From Ditylenchus dipsaci (taxonomy: Eukaryota > Nematoda > Chromadorea > Rhabditida > Anguinidae), in assembly GCA_004194705.1 (NCBI GenBank), contig SADC01000114.1:62001-126000 (forward strand): a DNA stretch of 64,000 nucleotides. The letters are read 5' to 3'. The notes below the pieces were generated by a model that saw nothing but the letters and a program-made list of their open reading frames with translations, ran no database searches and was not told the DNA's origin. The position numbers and the translations under genes were made by a program. This document shows, in pieces, positions 34,701-46,064 of the stretch (position 1 is its first letter; each line of letters begins with the position of its first letter).

Positions 34701-37700
34701 TAGGACCGACGAAAGGTGTCCATTTCTCGGACAAATGTTTTCCAATAAATGTCGTTTACTTGACCAAATCGGGTGACTATAGGGTGTCCGTTTATCGGGG
34801 TTGTTCGTTTATCCAGGTTCGACTGTATCTCCTGTATCTCCTTTGAGTATCTCTCTGATTTTTTCACTTTAACTAAACCTAATTAAACGCGAGTGGAACT
34901 GACCAAGTGGTCGAAAAAAATTGTGAATCATTTGGCGGCATCTCTACTTTGTACATCAAGAAAGTAAACCACCAGAAATAATTTTTTTGACTGTTGCAAA
35001 AGCAAAATACAAAAACTACGAACAAATTTAATGTTTATTTTAAATCAGACAGTACTTCACAATTTTTCAGGTTGGAATTTATATGTTATTCGTAATTTCA
35101 GGTAGCTCTAAGAGATAGAACAGCTGTTACTTCTACTGAGTTTGATAGAGCTGTTCGAATATGGGTAAGCTGTTTTTTACAAACTACCACAGTCAAACCT
35201 CGTTATAGTGCCAAACTCGACAAAATGCGACCTTGAGTTCGATGGACTTGGCCAGAAGTTTTTAAAAGTCTCGATAGTGCCAAGTTCTATATTCCTCGGT
35301 CCCTAGTGTCGTACTATAATGAGGTTTCACATTATTGACTTTTTGAGAAAATTACTTTTCCAGGACATTAACACAGGCGAGATTGTCAGAGTGCTAGAAC
35401 AAATGGATACTGAATGCTTGGCCATCAAGTTTGTGGATGATCAAAAGATTTGGGCACTGGCCGAATCAGGCATCATGTATTTGTCAGATATAGACTCGGC
35501 GACCACATTGGCCAAACACAAATTAGACATTGCACTTAAATCAAAGGTCACTTCAATGTCAGTCGTGCTACACAATTCCACTAGCTTATTGCTGGCTACA
35601 AATTATTTAAAATTGTTCTGTGTAGACTTAAATTGTTCCAATCAGCAAGTATCTATGTTTAAAGTCAATTGTTTGGTTGTTGACAACGAAATGCTTGAGA
35701 ATTGTCCAATATTAGCTACTAAATGGAGTGCAGACCAGCAAAAGATTTTTATTGTGTTCGGGTAAAATGCTATATAATTTTTTAATTAATAAAAGTTCTT
35801 TAAGATTCAGCAAGTAAATATGATTTTCATTGCACAATACACATCATTTCGATACAATCTAATTTATTATTTGTTCTCTAAGTTAAAAAGTTTAACAGAA
35901 CGCTCTTTGAAACATCTAAGTGTTTTTTTTTACACTCCCCAGCTTCATTCTTCCAGAAATTTGTCTAATCTGCGTTTAAATTGAAAAGTAACATCCTTCT
36001 ACTTTAAATATTCGTCCCTCATCAAACGCGTTAATGCAACATTTTCTGAAAAGACGCCCTGCTCTTACTTGCAATATTAGCAGCACCCATTATGGCATCG
36101 AGATCCAGAAACGATACCTGTCTCACCTGAGGTGCAGCAACTTAGCTAACATTTCCTATTTTTATCGTCGGATCTCGAAGCAATTTTCAAAGCTGCTATA
36201 ATTTGTGCGTTCCATTCAACTTCTTAGATCTTAGGACAAAGAATAACTTGCATCGCATCGGACTTTGGGTCCGAGACAATTTTTTAAATATTTCTGACCT
36301 AAACTTCTCAAAAATGACAAGATTTTATGATTCATCATCTTCCATTTATTGTCCACTGGAACTTTGTGATCAACTCTCCGGGCCTTTCAAAAGGCATTTG
36401 ACGAATAGTTTGGAACGGAATTTCGTGCTGATTTTTAATAATAAAATCTCTTTCGAAAAATATTACAAACATATGGTTTTGTAGCTCTTTCTATCTTCTT
36501 TCGAATGGTATATTTACTTTCCCTTTGGATATTTCCTGTGAAAGTTGAAGAAAGAAGGAAGGGGGTAGAAAATAAGTTATGCAGAGCATTCTCCGTTTTA
36601 ATTTTGGATGTAATCATAACAAATTAGCAACTAAACTTATTTGATAAAAAAAATCCAAACATACAGTCTTGTAGCATTTTCATTCCACTATCGAGCGGTA
36701 TATAATTTTATTTTTCTATTCAATAAAATGGCATCCCTGTGCCTCAATGCATTTACGGAGTCTTTTCGGGAACGCGTCAATGGCATTTTGAACCATTTTT
36801 TGAGGAACTTCATCCCACTGTGGCTCCAAAGAAGCTTTCGATGAAGCGATGGAGTTGTGTGGCTGGGAACAGGCCTTGGATTCGAGGTAAGGCCAGGCAA
36901 AGAAGTCCATGACGTTGAGGTCCAAATCAAATTCTTTTTAAGATTAAAATAAAAATAAATTATTTTCCACCCCCTTCCTTCTTTCTTCAACTTTTACAGG
37001 AAAATGGGGAAAAACAAAGGGAAAGTGAATATACAATTCGAAAGAGGATGGAAAGGGCTAAAAACCCATATGTTTTGGAATATTTTTTAGAAAAAAAATT
37101 CGTTACTAAAAATCAGCACAAAACTCCCTTCCGAACTTATTTGTCACCAGTTATTAGCAAAAATAATTTTTAAATGAGCGCCTTTACTCATTTATTGGCG
37201 CATTTGGTCACGCGATAATTCAAAAGCGTTATTTACACTTTTCCTTGATGTTTTTGGTTGACTAATACTTGTTTAAACAACATTTTTTGTTTTTATCTAG
37301 AGTTCTTTGCAAAGTTGGTGTTGCATGCACTAAAATTGAAAGATCAAAAAATATTGCCTTAGCACAAACAACAGTGATTGATCAAACAGCAAAAAATGTT
37401 TCATCTGGCTCCGGTGGGTCTGCCACCAAGGAAGTCAAAGTCTTTTGACCCAAGGTTATGCACTACTATTGAGAGAAATGTTATGCTGGCTGTTCTTGAC
37501 ATCACTGAGACTGCTTTGAAACAGAAGATTGTCTACAATTGGTCTCATCCTGACACTAAGACACTAGTCAAAAGTAGTTCTTAAAAATTTTCTTCTTATA
37601 AATTTAGCTGAAAAAGTATTTGCTTTAGGCTTGGATGTGTTTCTATCTCACGGGTTCGATTTTAAATAACTAAGGACACTCAGTATCATTTTTTCGAATT

Positions 37701-40700
37701 TTTTTGGAGTACATTTTTATCTGTCAAAAAGGTCAGCGGAGTCAGTTTTATGGCTTTAAATGCCAAAATGTAGCTTACATACAAAGCTAAATTTTTTATG
37801 TGTGCACACTACTCGATTGTGAGCTGTTACAGCAGGGCTAATATTATTTTCGAAATTCTGTTATACAAATTTTGATTACCTAAATTATTCTATTTTATTT
37901 TAGTAATAGAGAGAAAGATATCACAAAAAGGAATTTTTTTCCAAAGATGTGAGAAATTTGTAAAAATCCGGTGCTGACTGCTCTTTTGATGTTTTTAAAG
38001 GAACATGCTCGTGCGTTACACGTAGAAAGACAGAGACCAGTAGTTTTTTTTTCGCGCTAATTTTTCTCATGCGCTTGTTCCTATATTTTTAAGTTTTCTG
38101 CCTAAATTTTAAAAGTAGTAAAATGGTCACCAATATCAAGTTGAACACGAAATGAATGATATAACGGAGCAATTTGCTGGTCCCCCCCTCAACTTTTTGA
38201 AACGCACGGGGATGCTCCTGTAAAAGCTCAACAAAATTGAAAAAAATTCAAATTTCTTCTAGCCTCAACAACACAGACAAATGTTATTGGTGCTTCGTTC
38301 GAGAATTCCTGCCTGGTTCAGAACAACAAGATCTTCGTCGACACTGGAACTGTTCAATGGCTAGACAACTGTCAGTAGCTTGGTTAAAGATTCGCTCAAC
38401 AGGTGAGCTTGGTCTTTATTGCCAGAGCACGTGATTACTTTTTTCAAGTTATTTTAGGTGTACCCTTCACTTCCAACTTCTTTCTTTTGCAAAATGTGAT
38501 GTAAAATTACGGGCAAAGTGGTATGGCAAGGGTGCATGCATCAGGGACAGGAATATTATGCTGAGGATTTGCGATTCTGTTGAACGACTAAGTATTGTTG
38601 AATTCCAGATTGAAGTAAATTTGATTATTCCTTGCTTTAAAATAGTGCTTTGGAAATATGGAGCTTTTTTAAATATTTTGAAGGAGTTTCTTACACCGGT
38701 GAAACCCTGAATTTTATTTGCCGTTTCAATTGCATAGAATTCTCACACTCGAAACAAATGATTAAAGGCGTAAATTTAGCAGAATCATGATTTTATATCA
38801 CAAATTTTTGTCAGAATCAGGATTTGATACTTTTAAAATATAAGATTAGCTAGACTCTAATATCTATATTCTAATAAGCCGAGAATCGGGATCTTGTAAT
38901 GGAGTACCTTCCGCATTTCTAAAAATTATTTTAGGGGGGTAGACATTTAGAATTAAAGTTTTTATAATAATTCAGTGACTTTTTTTATTTCAGTCCATTT
39001 TTGGAAACCATTCATATCGCTTCCCCTTCTCAGCCTTTTACTGTTAAAAAATAACATATAATGCGCAAAATATTGGTACAAGAAGTTCCGTAAAACATTT
39101 TTGAAAAAATGCCTTGTTATTGAAGCACTTTATATTCGGTCTTTTTTTTTGTAGAAACCTTATGTTTTCGAACAGAAGAAGTACCGATTGCCTTACCGAC
39201 AACTCCTGCAAATCAAATCCAAGCTACAGTGGAGTTAGTGGTTTCTAGTCCAGTAGATGTACATAGTGTTGATCAACAATTTCAAAATTCTTTTGTTTCC
39301 GCTTCTTACAATGCAGGAATTAGTGGTAGGTTACCTTTCGAGCAATGTTATGTGAAATTGGTAATTACTAGGATTTTCTCCGACCCTTTCAATATGCTTT
39401 GGCCCTCGTCAGGGCTGCGTCATGATAGAAAAAAATGAGAATGTAACTCGGAATCGGGACTCCAGAACTAACGGAATCGGAATTCGGAGCTCAAAAAGTA
39501 CCGGATTTTGGAATTTTGGATTTTGGCCCTCACATTATGTTTAAACTTGTGCTTAAGCGCAAGATAGTTTGACATACTGTAGGACACACTTAAACCAGGG
39601 TTGCCATGTTTGATTTGCAACAAAAAGAGGCATGAGCTTTTGAAAAAAAAGCATTTAATTTAAAAATTTTCTCGGAAAAGGCAGATCGAATAAATGCCTT
39701 TTTTTCTTCTCAAGAAACTAGGGGTACCCGAGGAGAAAATGTGAAAAGTTTATATAAGAAACGCTTCGCGTTTTTACTGACCCTAGGGCAACGCTTCGCG
39801 TTGCTTTATTAATTATGAGATAAAACAGTGCTGTATTCGCCCGTCGGCTGCTCTGCCGCTGATCTCGGCGTACCCCTGCTGGTGCGCGATCCTTTCGCGA
39901 CCCTTTGGTCAATCCACATAAAATTATTTATTTCACTTCGCCGCTTCACGGCTTGGTACAATAAGATAGAAAAGTTCTGTACCCGCCCGTCGGCTGCTTC
40001 GCAGCCGACCTCGGCGTACCTCCTGCTGCTGTACCTCCATGCATACTACCCGCCGAGCTGGAACTGTACCTCCATCAGTCGTAACCACCGGTCGGCTGCT
40101 TGGCAGCCGACTTTGGTATTTCTAGCCTTCTGGCACAGTACCTTCATTATCTGTATATGACGTATGCAGAAATACGAGAAAAACGTATAGATAACTGTTA
40201 AAAGTAATAAGATTTGACTCAAAAATCACACTTCTTCGTATTATTCTGTAAGCAATCTGATTATTTTGCTATGACATTTCTACATGCAATAAGTCATTCT
40301 GAAGCCAATCTGATGCTCTTCAAGACAAAAATTGTTTTATTTTCTTTGCGCCCATATTTATGCTTTAAATTGCTATTTTTCTCGACAAATCAGGAAAAAA
40401 CATTAAAATTTGCCATTTTTGGCCAACTTTAGGCGTTAATATCTCAGACTTGAATTTATGACCAATTAGACAGTGAACTATCAGAAGTGAGATAATTTCA
40501 TAGCTAACAATATTGCGTTATCATGTGTAAATAAAAACATAACTTTTTGGCGCCAAAAACATATTTTTTCAAAAAAAACACACGATTTTTGACTATTTTT
40601 CAGTGCATGTAAATTTCCTTGTAACCGAACTTTTTTGATTTTTTTGAAAACCCACATAAAAAGTTTACACACCATTGGGTAGCTTATATGCTGAAATTTA

Positions 40701-43700
40701 ATCACTGTCAAAAACATTTTTCACTTCATCACAAAAATTTGCATAAAATTCAGCTTAAAGTTGAAAAAAATTGGCCAAAAAGTCGATTTTTCAAAAAAGG
40801 CGCCAAAAAAGCATATTTCGAATTTCAAAAAATTGTTTTCGTATTTTTTCCTGGTAGTTCGTTGATCGGGACGCAGTTTGGTACCAAACTTTGAAAATTG
40901 ACCTATAGTCAATCAATCAAAAAGGCGGAGCACCCGAAAAAGGCAAAGCCTTTTTAAAAAGCAAAATGGCAACCCTGACTTAAACGTATCTTTCTAAGCT
41001 TTTTGTAATCCAAAAAAAAGTTTAGTCATCCCTAACTTTTGTGGTCTAAGCCTAAGCGAATAAAACAACAAAAGTGCACGAGAATTTTTAAAAGATCGGC
41101 TATCATTCGCAAATACCGTAGATTGTAGCGGTTCAGTTTGCGGGTTTTAAAATTTTTTTGAATACAGTAGGTGCTTAATTTAACTTACTCCCTAAAGACT
41201 GGCCTTGAAGATTACGTCATTTTGAGCCTACGTGAAACCGAGTTTTTTTAATTAAAAAAAAATTACTAAATTATGTACATTTTTTACTCAACTCTCTATA
41301 TCAGAATTAATTATAGGTAACTCTTTCTCTCAACTAGCCGCAAGCTCGTATATAGGTGTGACGCCGCAAGACTTGCCGGCAGTGAACCTACCCTCTTCTG
41401 CACATGAGCCTTTTCTATCTACTGCCAAAGATCGAGACTATATTCTTGACGAGATGGTGAGGACTCATCGCAAAAAAATGAATGGATATATGCAGGCAGA
41501 AGATGTAAAAAGAGATTTTAGATAGTTGAATTTAAAAGCTTATTTATTCGTTTAAAGGAGCAGTTCAATTTGACTCAGTCTGACAACCTGACAGACTACA
41601 CCAGAAATGAAATACCAGCCAACAATATGCATGTTCTAGAAATAAGGCGAGATGCGGAGGACCTGTTTGGAGAAACTGAGTTAAATGCAGATACTGCTTC
41701 ATTTACTGCTGCTCTAAATCCACAGGTTAGAATTGGTTGTGTATGTCTAGTTAAAATATATTTTTGATGTAACAAACCCCTGGGAGACGGAAAATAATGT
41801 TCGTTACACCGAAGGTTCGTTATATCGAGGTATTTTAATTAAAAAAGGGTTTGTTATATCGAGGTTTTACTACCATTGTACATTCGCCTAATAATGTGCA
41901 AGTGAACGCATGTCTTTCTATGACCAACGTCGTATTTCTCCTAATTTTCGCTTCCTCTAACAAGCTCCCCTCCTGTTAATTCTAAAATTTCATTATATCG
42001 ACACTTTTAACTGCAAAATTTTTAAAAATGTTGGTTACATGGAAGGTTTCATTATGTCAAGGGTATATTTTTCTCCAAAATTTGGAAAAAAAATCTTGTT
42101 ATATCAAGGGTTTCGTTATATCTGGGTTCGACTGCATTGGAAAAAAAGTACCCATCTATGTCAAAAATCGGATGTCTAGTATGGAAGGGTATGGAATATA
42201 AATCACAAAGTAAAATTCAGTGAAGATTCTTATTTGCCAAAATATGACTTGAAGTCGGAGTTCCAATATTTCAATGGACGATGTAGAAAAACTAAACTTA
42301 AATCGGTTGTTATCATAGATTATTGTCTATACTTGAAGCGAGAAATTCCAATTTTAAGTCAAATATACCTTCAGATACATGCGACCCAATCGGAAAGCTC
42401 TTACAAAAGCTCTGATGTGATGGACGAACAATTGGTGAGTGCAAGTGGACACAGCTTGAGCGATATCGAAGAAGGTCAGATAGTCTATGGGCAAGTGAGG
42501 TAATTAGTTTTTCGATATTTACACATCTTTTGGGGAGATGGCCTTTTCGCATTCGCAAAATTGTGTTCTTGGCGTTGTCTTTTGGCTCACTTTTGCAGAC
42601 CACTCTTGAGTAATTTAATACTAATTTTGTAACTTGTCTCACCGACTATAAAATGAGTGGTAACTTACCTGAGATCGGACTGCAAAAGTGGGCCAAAAAC
42701 AACGCCAAGAACATAATTCAGAATTTTGCGAATATGAATTTTGTCCAATACGAATGTCTTGAATACGTAACCGCCCTCTCCCATGCTTTTTTACAAAAGT
42801 ATTTATCCTCAAATTTCAGCCCAAACTCTGGCGAAATCGTGCAGCTAGCTATGGATGTGTTTAGAGAAAACGTTGAGCGATTTCAGCACATGTTTTCTGT
42901 GTATACAGGACATAGGTTGATTTAGTTTTATTTGTAAAGACGTAATTTTAATAATAGGGACATTTAGCTCGGGTCAGCCAATTCAGCGAAACTTGCTTCT
43001 AACAGGTACAGAGATATTTCAAAAGAAAAAATTTAAAGGAACTTAATGGCCGTATTACCGGTAGTAAAGGGTGAAAAAGGGACAGTTTTTAAAAAAGCGA
43101 GACTTTTAACATACTTTTGTTTATTAAAGCCTGCCGAATGAAAACTTTAATATGCGCATTTTAGACTAAACACATTAGTTAATTAATTCTGAACCACAAA
43201 GTGAACTAATTGAAAACTCGTGTTTTTTATTATATATCAAACAATTTTCAAATCTAGCTGACTTAATGTGCCAAGGCAGATTCAAGAAATCAAAAAATGT
43301 TTTTTTAATTACCCTGCAAAGATTATAGTCGATAAAAACCGACTGTTTAAAAACACTGAAGGCTCTCAAAGGTTTTTCGGTGCAAAAGTCATACTTGTGA
43401 CCACAATGAAAAATTGAAAAAACGTAAATTAGATTTATCAAAAATGATGTTTAGATCAGTTTGTGTACTTCTTATCTACCGGTGTGCCAACTACTGAAAT
43501 TGAAGAGATCAAACCGTCATCTTTTATTGAAGCTAGCGAGCTGCCTACTTTTAACGACTCATTTTTCGACCACAAAGTCAAGTACACAACCCATGTGGTG
43601 TTAAGTTTGCGAGAAATCGACTATTTGACCGTGAGTTTTATGGTATAGGCAAATTATTAAAAAATTCAATTTTAGATGGGTATCGACAATCAATTTCTGA

Positions 43701-46064
43701 GCTTTCATCTTAGAAAAAGAAGAGTTTTGGCCAACAACTTGGAGCATCAAAACAAAACATACGGATTTGAGACTGGCAGCAAATTATTGGGTAAAGTGGT
43801 GGCGCAAGCTCTAGGACAAGCTATTGTGTCTGGAAAAACTGAGGAGAGTAACAAAAGGCCAGTCATACTCAAGAACTCAACGCAACCACTTATTTTGAAA
43901 AAGTTTGCAAGGCAGGAATTGGGTGCAGTAAGTTCTTTAGGGTATGTTAAGTCGTGAAGGAAAAAATATATTTTCAGGTGGATGTTGAAATCCTTCACTA
44001 CGCACTAATTTATTGGCAACAAAATGTGCAGCAAAAGAAAAAACAGGAAAAAGATGAGTTGGAAGGCTATCTGTATGTGAGGAGTGTAAACACAAAGTCT
44101 TGGATGAATAAATGTACCGAGTGGAAGCACAGCTACTTTATTCTCAAGTAAATTTTAGTTAAATATTAAAATATTTATGACAAAGAAAGCTCATTGGCTA
44201 GCCCAACGAAATAGATTTCGTGTCCTAAAACCCCGTTGAAGCAGGTCACCCTATTAACTAAACTAGAATCGGTCTCTTCCCAACATTTTAAAATTTAGAT
44301 AATTAGGGAATAGCTTTTTAAAATATCAATCAGTACAAATAAGTACACTTTTCAAATTTGCGCGTTTTAAAATTTTGGTTTTTTAAATTTTGGTTTCCCA
44401 TATTTTTAATTCAGGCGTAGCCTTAGGCGTATGGCAGGCTAGCGCGAAAAGGCCCGAAAGGGCAAGCTCTTGGGCTAAGCCTGGAGAATTCAGATAGTGA
44501 ATCGGCCATAGAAATCAACATTTATATAAATTTTAAAATAACATTCGATTTGATCGGATCTAACAGAATTCTAAAGCTACACACACACACACATACAGAA
44601 CAACTAAATAATTTTTAATTAGATTATTTCTATATACATTTTTGATACTTTCAGAGGATTTATGCTCTACCAATTCTCGGATTCTTCCTGCAAATTTGCG
44701 GAAAAATCTTACAACATGAGGTTAACAAACAACAAAAAAGCCACATTTCTATGCAAATTTTTTAATTTAAGAGAGACCATAGAGCAAGTTTTTGAGGCAG
44801 ATCTGAAGAATGAGGAGAAATACGCGTTTGAGCTGACCCTCATGGCTGATGACCTAAACAAGAGTTTGCAGTTTAGCTGTACTAGTCAAGAGGAAATGAG
44901 CAAGTGGATCAACAGCATATCTCTGGCTCTATCTGTCTCGGTCAGTCCATCTTGGTTGCCGCATTATAAATTACAACACGGTTTTAGGATGGATCCCCTA
45001 TACCAGTAGCTTGCACACTTCTGGCCACTGCAAGCCATGTTCTGTTTGCCCAGGAAGGTGCCAATTGTTTAGTGGATGGATTCATCCGACCTTTAGGCAT
45101 GCTGTCTTTAGCAGAAACCAAGCAAGTGTACTCTGTGGTCACTGAAAGACACAATTCTCTGGTTGTTAACAGGCTAGATGGCACGTGGGACTGGATATTT
45201 CTCAGGGATGAAGGTACTGAATAAGTTTTGATCTCATAGCTATATATAGCATCCCCAATAAATGTCAAATATTCTTTTTTTGCATTTTTAGCAACTAAAA
45301 TTCTCCAATAACCAGATCGGTATGACTGCATATGATTTTTCTGATAATCCAAGGCCAAAACACTTCTGCATTTTACACACTTAGAAATAATGCGCTTACA
45401 TTAATTTTGCAAAAACTTTTGTTTCGTCTTTTTTACTTTGAGTTTCCGTAAAATTTTAAAAAGTAATATGACCACCATGTAGCTCGGTTGTTGCTGTTCT
45501 AGTTTTCATTTAGTGCAATATTTTTTCAAATATATGCCAAATAAGTTAAAAAAATTTCACTTGTTTCATACCTTTTACCTGTTTGGTCAACTTTTTGCAA
45601 AAATTTTGCAGTAAAACAACACTGAATTACAAACTAGAACTGCGCGGCCACATGATGCTCAGAGAAAAAGACGAAGCGAAAATTTGGCACTACTCGGTTT
45701 TAAAACAGCGCCTTTTAACATCCGATATCCGAAAAATGACTAATTTTTGAAAAAAAATTCACAATGAATTTTCAAAATTTATAGAAAATATCCGAAATCC
45801 TATATTCGATAACCATTTTTGACATCGTATATTTTTTATATCCGGTATCTGATAGCCGATTTTTTTTGCCCTGACTTTTTTGGAACAAACTGATTTAAAG
45901 TTTTATTCGAAAATTGTTTTTTAGGTGAACTGAAAAGATTGGTGACCAGCCTGTCAGACCACTGGAAAGTGCAAGTGGGTGATTGCAATACGGATGAGAA
46001 GCCGGAGTTCAATGATATATTCATGCAGTGTTTGAAAGTGCCTGATTTGTGGGGAAAGCAATAA
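31745..46064 (+). CDS. Large protein with N-terminal WD40 repeats and C-terminal PH domain, family not recognised
   Basis: Exons: 31745-32007, 32520-32760, 32814-33047, 33517-33658, 34325-34480, 35102-35164, 35364-35761, 37301-37576, 38263-38374, 38458-38614, 39155-39325, 41317-41456, 41557-41725, 42375-42499, 42968-43005, 43455-43630, 43676-43927, 43977-44147, 44655-44934, 44988-45213, 45925-46064; about 1,310 residues. Most joins keep phase. After a charged, helical N-terminus come beta-propeller blades: AIGLLDGTIFLYDL, GITALWDGTNG, HADGGARIWMMDR, RAVRIWDINTGE. A middle region of unknown fold follows (RNVMLAVLDITETALKQK; VKLRAKWYGKG). Then comes a PH domain over exons 18-19 (EGYLYVRSVNTKSW, HSYFILKGFMLYQF, ending EEMSKWINSISLAL), and a C-terminal tail (LVVNRLDGTWDWIFL, LKRLVTSLSDHWKV). 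A PH domain suggests phosphoinositide or membrane binding. Frame losses in exons 3, 8 and perhaps 11. The join of exons 10 and 11 is weakest, so two genes remain possible. Confidence 0.7.
33802..34012. repeat. CCGTATTT-ended MITE, 211 bp, TA-flanked
   Basis: CCGTATTTTCTTTAATAGCTC and GAGCTATCAGAGAAAATACGG are inverted ends with TA outside. It is related to 31212-31435. It lies in an intron of the WD40/PH gene. Confidence 0.65.
34087..34308. repeat. TTAA-flanked MITE, 222 bp
   Basis: TTAAAAGACCATCGCCATTG and CAACGGCAATGGACCTTTAA are inverted and bounded by TTAA. The right side TTCAAACATTTGAAATTCTC matches the arms of the element at 13716-14055. It ends 16 bp before exon 5 of the WD40/PH gene. 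Confidence 0.65.
34672..34825. repeat. Pogo/Tigger-like MITE, 154 bp, TA-flanked
   Basis: CAGTCGAACCTGGATATACG and CGTTTATCCAGGTTCGACTG are inverted ends with TA outside both. Internal GTGTCCGTTTATC and GTGTCCATTTCTC repeat the sub-terminal motif. Confidence 0.75.
35190..35335. repeat. Pogo/Tigger-like MITE, right end decayed
   Basis: It begins CAGTCAAACCTCGTTATAGTG and ends near TACTATAATGAGGTTTCAC, where the final GACTG has been lost. It fills most of the 199-nt intron between exons 6 and 7 of the WD40/PH gene. Confidence 0.65.
36395..37150. repeat. Fold-back element, about 750 bp, enclosing a mariner fragment
   Basis: Arms GAAAGTTGAAGAAAGAAGGA near 36540 and TCCTTCTTTCTTCAACTTTT near 36975 pair. 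Outer arms (GAATTTCGTGCTGATTTTTA and its imperfect complement near 37110) extend the stem. The loop contains the transposase relic at 36716-36925. It is located in an intron of the WD40/PH gene. Confidence 0.65.
36716..36925 (-). pseudogene. Mariner-type transposase, C-terminal fragment
   Basis: A 69-aa open frame reads DLNVMDFFAWPYLESKAC, then SIASSKASLEPQWDEV, then AIDAFPKRLRKCIEAQG and HFIE before a stop. This is the C-terminal end typical of Tc1/mariner transposases, from just after the third catalytic Asp region (DLN.MD) to the conserved FPKRL...CI.A.G.HF tail. The N-terminal DNA-binding and first catalytic parts are missing, so it is a dead relic inside the fold-back. Confidence 0.8.
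37999..38224. repeat. Degenerate MITE of the TTAAAGGGGCATG family
   Basis: AAAGGAACATGCTCGTGCGT at the left and ACGCACGGGGATGCTCCTGT at the right are imperfect inverted ends related to 30058-30300. It ends 38 bp before exon 9 of the WD40/PH gene. Confidence 0.5.
39596..40977. mobile_element. Non-autonomous hAT-like element, 1,382 bp, 8-bp target duplication
   Basis: The ends CAGGGTTGCCAT and ATGGCAACCCTG are inverted. ACTTAAAC flanks both sides (39588-39595 and 40978-40985). CAGGG termini with 8-bp duplications are the hAT signature. No transposase reading frame is visible. The interior has an unusual GC-rich part (39750-40110) with repeated units such as CGTCGGCTGCTTCGCAGCCG and CTCGGCGTACC, unlike the surrounding AT-rich DNA. 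It lies in an intron of the WD40/PH gene. Confidence 0.8.
41775..42135. repeat. Degenerate pogo/Tigger-like repeat
   Basis: Several units of the type CGTTATATCGAGGT and a right end TATATCTGGGTTCGACTG mark this intronic stretch as a decayed member of the family. No intact left end was found. Confidence 0.5.
42653..42925 (+). CDS. Candidate 90-aa intronless gene inside an intron of the WD40/PH gene
   Basis: The ATG follows TATAAA directly and the frame runs 90 codons to a stop. The product looks soluble and helical (LQKWAKNNAKNIIQNFANM; YVTALSHAFLQKYLS; IVQLAMDVFRENVERFQ). It has no signal peptide, no cysteine cluster and no family I recognise. It lies wholly inside the 468-nt intron 42500-42967, on the same strand as the host gene. 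Bases 42681-42735 of this ORF are repeated in inverted orientation at 42544-42599, just upstream, but that copy has a stop in the matching frame. It could be a nested gene, part of a repeat, or chance. Composition is less AT-rich than the flanking intron, which mildly favours coding. Confidence 0.35.
   Translation: MSGNLPEIGLQKWAKNNAKNIIQNFANMNFVQYECLEYVTALSHAFLQKYLSSNFSPNSGEIVQLAMDVFRENVERFQHMFSVYTGHRLI
44577..44595. repeat. Short (CA)n microsatellite
   Basis: A run of about nine CA units lies in the intron before exon 19 of the WD40/PH gene. Confidence 0.8.

Noticed and set aside
36203..36484. 93-aa plus-strand frame
   Set aside because: It runs into an arm of the fold-back at 36395-37150 and has no motif; the flanking WD40/PH exons splice past it in phase.
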